A stretch of DNA of 64,000 nt, from the NCBI GenBank assembly GCA_018826295.1, contig JAHJZX010000038.1, positions 1 to 64,000 of the forward strand. The letters run 5' to 3'. Position 1 is the first letter of the stretch. Every line of letters begins with the position of its first letter. This DNA is from Gammaproteobacteria bacterium (lineage in GTDB: Bacteria; Pseudomonadota; Gammaproteobacteria; Enterobacterales; Alteromonadaceae). Positions 31,306-39,189 of the stretch are shown here, one piece after another. A program made the position numbers and the translations under genes. The notes under the pieces were generated by a model that did not search any database, was not told the DNA's origin, and saw nothing but the letters and a program-made list of their open reading frames with translations.

Positions 31306-31323
31306 CATTTGCGAAGTAACATC

Positions 31324-31423
31324 TGCCGGGTAAAAGCGGCAACCCAATTCTGCTGCTGTCAGCAGAACACAGTGCAGAGTAAGCGCCTGCACTGTCAGCA
31401 GCTAACAGAGTAAGCGCCTGTTA
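31324..31423 (+). repeat. Tandem hairpin array, two hairpins sharing one 9-nt loop
   Basis: Four consecutive stems can be drawn. First, TGCCG/CGGCA (31324-31341). Second, TTCTGCTG/CAGCAGAA with a CTGT loop (31348-31367). Third, ACAGTGCAG/CTGCACTGT (31369-31395). Fourth, TAACAG/CTGTTA (31403-31423). The last two have different stem sequences but the identical loop AGTAAGCGC. The array lies between the TPR gene and its terminator, so it would be transcribed as the 3' untranslated region. Function is unknown. Confidence 0.7.
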
Positions 31424-31462
31424 ACTGCCAAGCTTAACTTAACACCTCCCCGTGTGTGTATG

Positions 31463-31495
31463 CAGCGTTATTCCCCCGAATAACGCTGTTTTTTT
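31463..31495 (+). terminator. Intrinsic terminator closing the TPR gene transcript
   Basis: CAGCGTTATTC (31463-31473) and GAATAACGCTG (31478-31488) form a perfect 11-bp stem with a CCCC loop, followed by seven T. It lies 158 bases after the TPR gene stop, so the hairpin array is inside the transcript. Confidence 0.95.
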
Positions 31496-31501
31496 ATGTA
31501 T

Positions 31502-32521
31502 TTAGCGCACCAAGCAGCCGCTGGCGATATCCGCTTGCGAGTACACACCACTATCCAGTACCCAGCCGGTGACTAGTGAGGCGGGGGTAACATCAAACGC
31601 CGGGTTAAACACTGGTGCATCGTCCGGTGCCCAGATAGCACGGCCAAAACCGCCGCTGACACCGCGTACTTCGTCGCTGTGGCGCTGCTCAATCGGGATG
31701 GCGCTGCCGTCAGCACAAGCCAGGTCTACCGTGGTGTGCGGCGCTACCACGTAAAATGGTACTTTATGATACCGTGCCAGTACCGCCAGCGAGTAAGTGC
31801 CGACTTTATTGGCAAAATCGCCGTTGGCGGCGATGCGGTCCGAGCCGACAAAAATGCGGTCGACCTGACCGCGCGCCATTAACATCGCCGCCATATTGTC
31901 GCAAATTAGCTGATACGGAATACCCAGTTGCTGACATTCCCAGGCCGTTAAGCGCCCGCCTTGCAGCAGCGGCCGGGTTTCATCTACCCAAAGGCGGATG
32001 TTTTTGCCCTGCTGATGCGCCAGGTTAATCACCCCCAGCGCAGTGCCGACACCGGCGGTGGCTAAACCACCGGTATTACAATGGGTTAGCAACTGCTCGC
32101 CATCCTGCACCAAAGCCGCGCCAAATTCAGCCATGCGTTGACACAGCGCCACATCTTCAGCAAACAGTTGCTCGGCACAGGCCACCGCCGCCGCCTTAAA
32201 ATCGGTCTGTTGCAGCGCCGCTATCATCGTATCGAGGTTATTCATCAGGTTTACGGCTGTCGGCCGGGCGGCGCGCAGTACTTCGGCATCCTGCAGTAAC
32301 TGCTGACGGCTGTCACCTTTAGTTGCGCGATAGGCCAGCAACAAACAGGCACCTATGCCGATGGCCGGCGCACCACGTAGCTGCAACGCTTTAATCATGC
32401 TGACCATTTGCGCTACCGTCTGGCAGCTTTGCCATACCTGCTGCTGCGGCAGTAAAGTTTGGTCCAGCACATACAACTCGCCTTGTTCGGTTTTCAGGCT
32501 CAGTGCAGTTAAGTTTTTCAT
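31502..32521 (-). CDS. mtnA: Methylthioribose-1-phosphate isomerase MtnA (339 aa)
   Basis: MtnA isomerises 5-methylthioribose-1-phosphate to the ribulose form, the second step of the salvage route from methylthioribose. The eIF2B-like fold carries RGAPAIG, the catalytic Cys in [19 protein letters not shown] and the catalytic Asp in [19 protein letters not shown]. It is divergent from mtnK across 87 bases, with a perfect met box between them. Confidence 0.96.
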   Translation of the reverse strand: MKNLTALSLKTEQGELYVLDQTLLPQQQVWQSCQTVAQMVSMIKALQLRGAPAIGIGACLLLAYRATKGDSRQQLLQDAEVLRAARPTAVNLMNNLDTMIAALQQTDFKAAAVACAEQLFAEDVALCQRMAEFGAALVQDGEQLLTHCNTGGLATAGVGTALGVINLAHQQGKNIRLWVDETRPLLQGGRLTAWECQQLGIPYQLICDNMAAMLMARGQVDRIFVGSDRIAANGDFANKVGTYSLAVLARYHKVPFYVVAPHTTVDLACADGSAIPIEQRHSDEVRGVSGGFGRAIWAPDDAPVFNPAFDVTPASLVTGWVLDSGVYSQADIASGCLVR

Positions 32522-32544
32522 AGCTTATTCCTGTTTGGCGTTGC

Positions 32545-32552
32545 AGACGTCT
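32545..32552. promoter_or_regulatory. Perfect met box between mtnA and mtnK
   Basis: AGACGTCT is identical to the 8-bp MetJ recognition unit. The flanking octamers match poorly (two to three of eight), so a full tandem operator is not evident. Its position in the middle of the divergent mtnA-mtnK gap, together with the tandem boxes before mtnB, supports MetJ control. Confidence 0.55.
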
Positions 32553-32608
32553 ATCAGGTTTGCGATTATGCAGCCCTGCTATGTTCAACACAAGTAACGG
32601 GACCCCAG

Positions 32609-33817
32609 ATGACAGACTACCGCACCTTTAGCCCTGACGATGCCATGCGTTTTGCCGACGAGCACAGCGAGCTGTTTGGCGATCACAGTAAGCTTAGTTG
32701 TAAAGAATTTGGTGACGGTAACCTGAACCTGGTATTTAGGGTAGAAAACGACAAAGGCAGCAGCCTGATTGTCAAACAGGCGCTGCCTTATGCCCGCTGC
32801 GTTGGCGAAAGCTGGCCGCTGACAATAGACCGCGCCCGCATTGAAGCCGAAGTACTGTTGGCGCACCGCAAGCTGTGCCCGCAGCATACAGTAGAGGTGC
32901 TGCATTACGATGCCGCCCGGGCCGCCATTTTAATGGAAGATTTAAAGCAGTACCGCATTTTGCGTGGCGAACTGATTGCCGCTAAGCAATTTCCGCATCT
33001 GGCGACACAGCTGGCAAGTTACCTGGCCAATACCTTGTTTTACACCAGCGATTTTGCCCTGACCGGGCCGGGTAAAAAGCAGCAGGTTGGCCAGTTTTTA
33101 AACCCTGAGCTGTGCCTTATTACTGAAGATCTGTTCTTTACCGACCCTTACTGCAACCACGAGCGCAATAATATTCACGCCGAGATCCGCGCTGAAGCAC
33201 AGCAGCTGTGGCACGATGAACCCCTGCAGGCCGAAGTGGCGCAGTTAAAAGCTGACTTTTTGTCCAAGCCGCAAGCCCTGCTGCACGGCGATGTGCACAG
33301 CGGCAGCATTTTTATTAATGACGAAAACTGCAAAGTGATTGACGCCGAATTTGGCTTTTATGGCCCTATCGGCTTTGATGTCGGCAGCTTAGTGGCTAAC
33401 CTGTTGCTGAACTACCTCGGCCACTTCGGTTTAACTGCCGATAGCAGCCGCCGTCAGCAACATCAGGACTATTTACTGCAACAAATCGACACCTTGTGGC
33501 AGCAGTTTGCCAGTCAGTTTAAGCAACTGATGGCAGATGAATGCAAAGAACCGGCGCTGCAAAATGCCTTGTATCAGCAGCGCTTTATGCAACAAGTGTG
33601 GGCAGACACCCTGGGTTATGCCGGCTGCGAGTTGATCCGCCGCACTGTTGGCCTGGCCCATGTGGCCGACCTGGACAGCATTAGCAACAGCATGCTGCGC
33701 GGCCAGTGTGAAGCTAAAGCCATTAAGCTGGGCCGCGAGCTGATATTGCAACGCCATAGCCTGGCCAATATGGCGCAGCTGCTAACCTTGCTAAATTACA
33801 ACACAGCTGAAAACTGA
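32609..33817 (+). CDS. mtnK: Methylthioribose kinase MtnK (402 aa)
   Basis: MtnK phosphorylates 5-methylthioribose with ATP, the entry step of this salvage branch after methylthioadenosine nucleosidase. It has a choline-kinase-like fold: the Gly-rich GDGNLNLVFRV near residue 35, the catalytic loop LHGDVHSGSIF, and the metal-site segment DAEFGFYGPIGFDVG. The length is typical. The nucleosidase (MtnN) is not in the window. Confidence 0.96.
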   Translation: MTDYRTFSPDDAMRFADEHSELFGDHSKLSCKEFGDGNLNLVFRVENDKGSSLIVKQALPYARCVGESWPLTIDRARIEAEVLLAHRKLCPQHTVEVLHYDAARAAILMEDLKQYRILRGELIAAKQFPHLATQLASYLANTLFYTSDFALTGPGKKQQVGQFLNPELCLITEDLFFTDPYCNHERNNIHAEIRAEAQQLWHDEPLQAEVAQLKADFLSKPQALLHGDVHSGSIFINDENCKVIDAEFGFYGPIGFDVGSLVANLLLNYLGHFGLTADSSRRQQHQDYLLQQIDTLWQQFASQFKQLMADECKEPALQNALYQQRFMQQVWADTLGYAGCELIRRTVGLAHVADLDSISNSMLRGQCEAKAIKLGRELILQRHSLANMAQLLTLLNYNTAEN

Positions 33818-33919
33818 AACGCTTTGTTACATTTTCAATATTAGGCTGTAGCAAAACTGCGTTCCAGTTACCGCTACATTGTGGCATTCTGTTTTCTTAA
33901 ATAATAACAGGATGTTGTA

Positions 33920-34594
33920 ATGATAGTTGCCGAAAGCCTGAGCCGTACCTTTGGACAGGGCGAAACAGCAGTACAGGCCTTACGTGATGTCAGCGTAACT
34001 ATTGCTGAAAATGAATTTGTTGCCATTATGGGCAGCTCTGGCTCAGGCAAATCGACGCTGATGAATATTCTCGGCTGCCTGGATACGCCCAGCTCAGGCA
34101 GCTATGAGCTTAACAATCAGTTAATCAGCCAGCTTGATGACGTTAAGTTATCCGCGTTACGCAACCAGCACATCGGCTTTATCTTTCAGTCTTTTCATTT
34201 ATTACCGCGCTTAACCGCCGCGCAAAATGTTGCCCTGCCACTGCGTTATAGCGAAATAGAACCCGCCACTGCACTGGCGCGCGCCAATACTTTGCTGGAG
34301 CTGGTCGGCCTGGGCCACCGCAAAGAGCATAAACCGCACGAAATGTCGGGCGGCCAGCGGCAGCGCGTTGCCATCGCCCGCGCTTTGGTTAATACGCCTA
34401 AAGTGATCTTTGCCGATGAACCCACCGGTAACCTCGATAGCAAAACATCTAAAGAAATTATGCAGTTACTCTGTGAGTTACACAGTAAAGGCAACACCAT
34501 AGTGATGGTAACTCACGAAGATGACATTGCCGCCTATGCCAAACGGGTAATACGGATGCGTGACGGCCAGATTTTAGAGGACAACGGATGTTAA
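33920..34594 (+). CDS. MacB/LolD-type ABC transporter ATPase (224 aa)
   Basis: This is a single nucleotide-binding domain. Walker A is [11 protein letters not shown] near residue 37, the Q-loop is IFQSFHLL, the signature [15 protein letters not shown] and Walker [14 protein letters not shown]. The MacB/LolD group powers mechanotransmission-type exporters that do not pump through the membrane domain itself. It is first in a five-gene operon with three adaptors and an FtsX-like permease, and overlaps the first adaptor by 7 bases. Confidence 0.95.
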   Translation: MIVAESLSRTFGQGETAVQALRDVSVTIAENEFVAIMGSSGSGKSTLMNILGCLDTPSSGSYELNNQLISQLDDVKLSALRNQHIGFIFQSFHLLPRLTAAQNVALPLRYSEIEPATALARANTLLELVGLGHRKEHKPHEMSGGQRQRVAIARALVNTPKVIFADEPTGNLDSKTSKEIMQLLCELHSKGNTIVMVTHEDDIAAYAKRVIRMRDGQILEDNGC

Positions 34595-35532
34595 CCACAC
34601 TGTACGCCATACTGGCACTGAGCACGGCGACTGATCAACAGATGCCTTTGTTACTTACCGGTACCCTGCAATCGGCCGATAAACAGAGCATAGTATCACC
34701 GATGAGCGACAGCTGGCGGGTACAGGTGCAGTGGCTACATCCGGAAGATCAACCGGTAAAACAGGGTGAGCTGATCGCAGTATTTGACGCTGGTACCGTA
34801 AAAAGCCAGATAGAACAGCTTAAAAGCACGCTGCTAAACCATCAGGAACGGTTAAACCAGCTAACAAGTGAACACAAACAAAAAGTGATGGAAGCCGAGT
34901 TTGAACTGCAGCGGCAACAACTGCTGCTGGAAAAAGCCGGCATCGACGCCGCAGTACCGCAGGCTAACCTTAGCCAGTACGATTACGAGCAGTACCAGCT
35001 GGAATTAAAACGCGCCCGCACTGAAGCCAATAAAGCAGCGGAACAACTGGCCGTTACCCGTATTGGTGCTAATAGTGCTTTAACAAAACAGCAATTGCAG
35101 ATAGACCAGACGCAGGCAGAGCTGCAAGACGCAGAAAACCAGCTTGGCCTGATGAGCGTAACGGCCAGCCAGGATGGCACCATCAGCTACGGCACGCACC
35201 CCTGGTACGGCAGTAAAATTTATGCCGGCGTTACCGCCCAGCCGGGCTGGACCATCGCCGAACTTAACCGCACAGACAACCTGTATATTGAAGCCTGGGT
35301 GCACGAAACCGATGTGCCCAGGCTGCAACTGCATACCGGCCTGACAGCCCGCTTTGATGTAGCGCCACAACAACCCTTCCCGCTGCAGCTAAGCAGCATT
35401 GCTCATCAGGGCGAAAAACGGCAAAGCTGGGGTAACGCGCTGTATTACAAAGCGGTATTTACCTCCGACACTATGCCGCTGCAACACCCTATGCTGGGCA
35501 TGGGATTATTGATTGAGGTAAACCAGCCATGA
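34588..35532 (+). CDS. Periplasmic adaptor (HlyD-like) 1 of the ABC exporter (314 aa)
   Basis: A short hydrophobic N-terminus (about residues 1-14) is followed by an N-terminal lipoyl half (VKQGELIAVFD), an alpha hairpin of about 110 residues rich in Gln/Leu/Glu, and the second lipoyl and beta-barrel part (ASQDGTISYG, LYIEAWVHETDV). This is the layout of HlyD/MacA adaptors. It differs clearly in sequence from the two following adaptors, so it is not a recent duplicate. It overlaps both neighbours by a few bases. Confidence 0.88.
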   Translation: MLTTLYAILALSTATDQQMPLLLTGTLQSADKQSIVSPMSDSWRVQVQWLHPEDQPVKQGELIAVFDAGTVKSQIEQLKSTLLNHQERLNQLTSEHKQKVMEAEFELQRQQLLLEKAGIDAAVPQANLSQYDYEQYQLELKRARTEANKAAEQLAVTRIGANSALTKQQLQIDQTQAELQDAENQLGLMSVTASQDGTISYGTHPWYGSKIYAGVTAQPGWTIAELNRTDNLYIEAWVHETDVPRLQLHTGLTARFDVAPQQPFPLQLSSIAHQGEKRQSWGNALYYKAVFTSDTMPLQHPMLGMGLLIEVNQP

Positions 35533-36545
35533 GCGTCAAGCCACTTTTGCTATGCATCAGCCTGAGCAGCCTGTTACTGCTAAACGGCTGCCAACCAGCC
35601 CAAACGATGGTAACCAGCCAAGCAACTATGCAAATCCGCGCAACCGGCGAGCTGACGGCCGCCACTGCGTTTAAAGCCTCACCACCCAGTGTAAAAAAAC
35701 TCTGGCAATACAACATTAAACAACTCACGCCGGAAAGCAGCCTGTTAAAGGAAAATGATCTGGTAGTGGCCTTTGATGCCCAGAGTCTGGTTGATGATCT
35801 GAAAAACAAAACCATTGAATTACAAAGCGCCGAACAGGAGCTGGCCAACCGTTTACGCAGCGACGAGCAGCGCTTTGAAGAACTGAAACTGGCATTGGCC
35901 GAACGCAGAATGGAATACGATAAAAATCAGCGTAAAGCCACCATAGTTGACCAGTCGCGGTCTGATAACGATAGGCGCAAAGCGCAAATTGATTTCACCA
36001 TTGCCGACAATCAACTGCAACTGGCCCAGGCCAGGCTGGCCAGCCATCAGCAACAACGGCTGGCGGAAGAACAAATGCTGCTGGCCAAGGTAAGCCGGCT
36101 ACAGGCAGAAGTAGAAGAGCTAAAGTACGGTATTGCCAGTATGCAGGTAAAGGCACCGTTTGCCGGTGTCATGGTATATAGCCAGAATTTTGAAGGCGAA
36201 AAATTCTCCACCGGCGATACCGTGCAATTTGGCCAGCCCGTCGCCGAAATCAGCCAATTAGACAGCTTATATGTAAAAGCCGAAATTGATGAAATCGATT
36301 TGCAGCAGCTGCGCGCCGGTCTTAGCGTAGAAGTGACGCTGGATGCTTACCCGGAGCGCCGCTTCAGTGGCGTACTGCATAGCCTGGGCAATGCCGTGCG
36401 GGATAAATCACGCGATAATTTACGCCGGGTAGTCGATGCCAGAGTCAATCTGCACAGCCTGGATACCGACATTATGCGCCCCGGCATGACAGCCCGGCTG
36501 GCAATTAAACTGAGCCATACCGATGGAGTAGCCGATGTACACTAA
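35529..36545 (+). CDS. Periplasmic adaptor (HlyD-like) 2, lipoprotein (338 aa)
   Basis: The lipobox LLNGC near residue 21 marks a lipoprotein. The adaptor layout follows: lipoyl half (KENDLVVAFDAQSL), coiled-coil hairpin (about residues 90-200), then VKAPFAGVMVYSQNF, the beta-barrel (LYVKAEIDEIDLQQL) and a C-terminal segment with GMTARLAIKL. The predicted hairpin is long enough to reach a TolC-like outer-membrane channel, but none is encoded nearby. It overlaps its neighbours by 4 and 11 bases. Confidence 0.9.
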   Translation: MSVKPLLLCISLSSLLLLNGCQPAQTMVTSQATMQIRATGELTAATAFKASPPSVKKLWQYNIKQLTPESSLLKENDLVVAFDAQSLVDDLKNKTIELQSAEQELANRLRSDEQRFEELKLALAERRMEYDKNQRKATIVDQSRSDNDRRKAQIDFTIADNQLQLAQARLASHQQQRLAEEQMLLAKVSRLQAEVEELKYGIASMQVKAPFAGVMVYSQNFEGEKFSTGDTVQFGQPVAEISQLDSLYVKAEIDEIDLQQLRAGLSVEVTLDAYPERRFSGVLHSLGNAVRDKSRDNLRRVVDARVNLHSLDTDIMRPGMTARLAIKLSHTDGVADVH

Positions 36546-37728
36546 CCGTCTGCTGCCTGTTTTAGTGACAGCGCTGTGCCTTGCCGGCTGCAGCGAACCG
36601 GCGTTACAGGTACCCTTGTATCAGTTAGAATCCGACACCCTGGCTCACAGCGTTAATGCCGAAGGTGAGTTGTTTGCCGTTAACTCGGTTAGCATCAGCG
36701 CGCCCGGCACGCTGCAGGGCCCGCGCTTTATCGCCTCACTGGCCAGTGAATACACTGAAGTCCAGGCCGGCGATATAGTGGTTACCTTTGATGCCAGTCA
36801 GTTGCAAAAAGCCAGAGTAAAAGCCAGCACCGGCCTGGGTGCGGTATTGGCCGATGAACAACAAAAGCAAGCCGAACAGCTAAAAGAGCAAACGACTCTG
36901 GGACTGGAGCAGCGTTTAATCGGCCACGAGTTTTCTTTTGCCGATCGCTTTACTATCGATGATGTGCAGATCCGCTCACGGCTGGAAATTATCGATTCGA
37001 TGCAAAATAAAGAATACCTCGGCGATAAGCAGGCCTATTTGGGCTGGCAGGAGCAAAGCTTTAGCCAGCGCAGCCAGGGCGAACTAGAGCTGCTGCAGCT
37101 GCAACGTGGCCAGCAGCAAAACCTGCTGCAACAAGCTGAAACCGGCCTGGAGCAACTCGAAGTCAGGTCGCCACACCAGGGCATAATCTTATATGAAACC
37201 AATTGGCGCGGTGAAAAACCGGAAGTGGGCGGCATGGTATTTCCCGGCCACCGCATTGGCAGCATTCCGGATTTAAGCCTGCAACATCTTAAATTGTACG
37301 TGATAGAACAAGAGGCCGTTGGCCTGTTACCTGGCCAGCAGGTCAACTTTGCGTTAACAGCCTGGCCGGACGAAACCCTTAGTGCCAAAATTGTTGCTGT
37401 CGCGCCGGTGGCACAGTCGCGCGAGCGCCGTGATCCACGCAAATATATTGAAGTCCGGGTAGAGCCTGACGCGCAAGACCCGCGTTTTTTGCCGGGAAAT
37501 AAGGTACGGGCCAATATCGTGGTTAATAGGCTGGAAAACGTCTTGCTGGTGCCGCTGCAGGCAATCTTTAGCGAACAGCAACAACTCTATGTTTATAAGC
37601 GCCAGCAGGCAGGCTTTATTAAGCAAGTTATTCAAATTGGTACGAAAAGCCTGAGCCATGCGCAAATACTGGCTGGCCTGCAAGCGGGCGACGAAATCGC
37701 GCTGATTAAACCGGAGTCAATAATTTAA
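36535..37728 (+). CDS. Periplasmic adaptor (HlyD-like) 3, lipoprotein (397 aa)
   Basis: The lipobox CLAGC lies near residue 19. Lipoyl half (VQAGDIVVTFDASQL), a shorter hairpin, VRSPHQGIILYETNW, the barrel (LKLYVIEQEAVGLLPGQQV) and a full C-terminal membrane-proximal domain (LVPLQAIFSEQQQLYVYK) can be followed. This last domain is missing or shorter in the first two adaptors. The three may therefore form a mixed adaptor ring, or serve different steps. The stop overlaps the permease start by one base. Confidence 0.9.
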   Translation: MYTNRLLPVLVTALCLAGCSEPALQVPLYQLESDTLAHSVNAEGELFAVNSVSISAPGTLQGPRFIASLASEYTEVQAGDIVVTFDASQLQKARVKASTGLGAVLADEQQKQAEQLKEQTTLGLEQRLIGHEFSFADRFTIDDVQIRSRLEIIDSMQNKEYLGDKQAYLGWQEQSFSQRSQGELELLQLQRGQQQNLLQQAETGLEQLEVRSPHQGIILYETNWRGEKPEVGGMVFPGHRIGSIPDLSLQHLKLYVIEQEAVGLLPGQQVNFALTAWPDETLSAKIVAVAPVAQSRERRDPRKYIEVRVEPDAQDPRFLPGNKVRANIVVNRLENVLLVPLQAIFSEQQQLYVYKRQQAGFIKQVIQIGTKSLSHAQILAGLQAGDEIALIKPESII

Positions 37729-38963
37729 TGAAAGCCACGGCCCTGCTTAACGATACACTGGCAGAACTGGCGCAGCATAAGCTGCGTACCTTCCTGACCT
37801 TACTCGGCATGATATTCGGTGTTGGCGCAGTAATAGCCATGCTTAACATTGGCGAAGGCGCCGAGCGCGAAGCGCTAAAAACCATAGAAACGATGGGTCT
37901 GCGTAATCTTATTGTCGAAGGCCGCAGTTTTGATGAAAAAACGCTGCAGGAGCAACGCAAACATTCACTGGGCTTAAACCAAACTGATATTGATATTGCC
38001 GTCGCCACCATTGGCAGTATTACCGCCTATAGCGCCGAACGCAAAATTGACACCCATTCGCTATACAGCCATCAGGGCAAAAGCGATGGCAGCGCTATTG
38101 GCATTTCGCCCAGCTATATGCAGCTGAGTAAGCTTGAATTTGCCGCCGGGCGCAATTTTACCGAACGGGAAAACCGCTACGCAGCGCAGGTGGCCATTTT
38201 AGGTGCCCGGGTGGCGCAAAGCTTGTTTCCCAACGGCGATGCACTGGGCCAGGCGGTTAAAGTTAATCATGTCTGGTTGCAGGTGGTGGGCGTACTGGCC
38301 GAACCCTATGCCGGCAGTAACGAGTTTCAGGGTATAAAACTGGGCGGCGAACAAAACCAGCTGTTTATGCCGCTGCTTACTGCGCAAAGCCGGTTTAAAG
38401 CGGCGCCGCTCAGCGCCGAACTCACCTCATTCCGCTTACAGCTGGCAGAAAACGCCAACAGCGCGTTAAGCGCTAAAGCGCTGGATGCCTTGTTAAAACA
38501 ACGCCACAACGATATCGACGATTACAACATCGTCGTGCCTGCTGCGCTGTTGGCACAACAAAAGCAAACCCAGCAGATTTTCAATATTGTGATGTCCTGT
38601 GTTGCGGGCATTTCGTTGTTAGTCGGCGGCATTGGCATTATGAATATCATGCTGGCAACAGTATTAGAGCGCACCAAAGAGATTGGTTTACTGCGGGCAA
38701 TTGGTGCCACCCAGCGCGATATTAAACTGCAGTTTGTTGCCGAGAGTTTTGCCATTGCCATTCTGGGTGGTTTGCTTGGTATTGTGTTTGGCATATTGCT
38801 GTCGGAGCTTATCGCCTTTTACTCCGATTGGGCGGTAAGCTGGTCGCTGCTGGCTATTGTGCTATCGTTTAGCATTTGCGCCCTTATTGGCATTGCTTTT
38901 GGTGTGTACCCGGCCATTAAAGCGTCCAGGCTGGACCCTATCAGCGCCTTACAGAGTGAATAA
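37728..38963 (+). CDS. MacB/FtsX-like ABC exporter permease (411 aa)
   Basis: The N-terminal membrane helix (LGMIFGVGAVIAMLNIG, near residue 30) is followed by a large periplasmic domain of about 240 residues (MacB_PCD type) and three C-terminal helices with the FtsX core (VGGIGIMNIMLATVLERTKEIGLLRAIG). It lacks the ATPase that is fused in MacB; that domain is the separate first gene of this operon. Likely cargo classes for such systems are peptides, siderophores, lipids or toxins, and nothing here decides between them. Confidence 0.95.
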   Translation: MKATALLNDTLAELAQHKLRTFLTLLGMIFGVGAVIAMLNIGEGAEREALKTIETMGLRNLIVEGRSFDEKTLQEQRKHSLGLNQTDIDIAVATIGSITAYSAERKIDTHSLYSHQGKSDGSAIGISPSYMQLSKLEFAAGRNFTERENRYAAQVAILGARVAQSLFPNGDALGQAVKVNHVWLQVVGVLAEPYAGSNEFQGIKLGGEQNQLFMPLLTAQSRFKAAPLSAELTSFRLQLAENANSALSAKALDALLKQRHNDIDDYNIVVPAALLAQQKQTQQIFNIVMSCVAGISLLVGGIGIMNIMLATVLERTKEIGLLRAIGATQRDIKLQFVAESFAIAILGGLLGIVFGILLSELIAFYSDWAVSWSLLAIVLSFSICALIGIAFGVYPAIKASRLDPISALQSE

Positions 38964-39189
38964 CGCCAGTGACACTCAGAGTTACAAGCTGGCATAAGCT
39001 TTTTGTAACAAATAAATTAAAGTATCGCGCCAGAGTCGTCGCTTATTACTTACAGTAGTGACGTTGGCGCTTGCTAAACCAGGTTACTACTAAGGTAAAC
39101 GGTTAGTTACAATTTTGCGCTGTACCTGAAAAGCGCTAACACGCTAAGCTGCGACCCTGACGTCGCCGGCCTGGAAGTAAGAGGTAAGT

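Noticed and set aside
31324-31423. CRISPR array
   Set aside because: The repeated unit is only 9-15 bases, sits in hairpins with different stems and occurs twice, without spacers of constant length or cas genes.
33920-38963. Pyoverdine-type or macrolide MacAB efflux system
   Set aside because: The ATPase and permease are separate, there are three adaptors, no TolC gene is adjacent, and no siderophore genes are nearby, so a specific substrate cannot be claimed.
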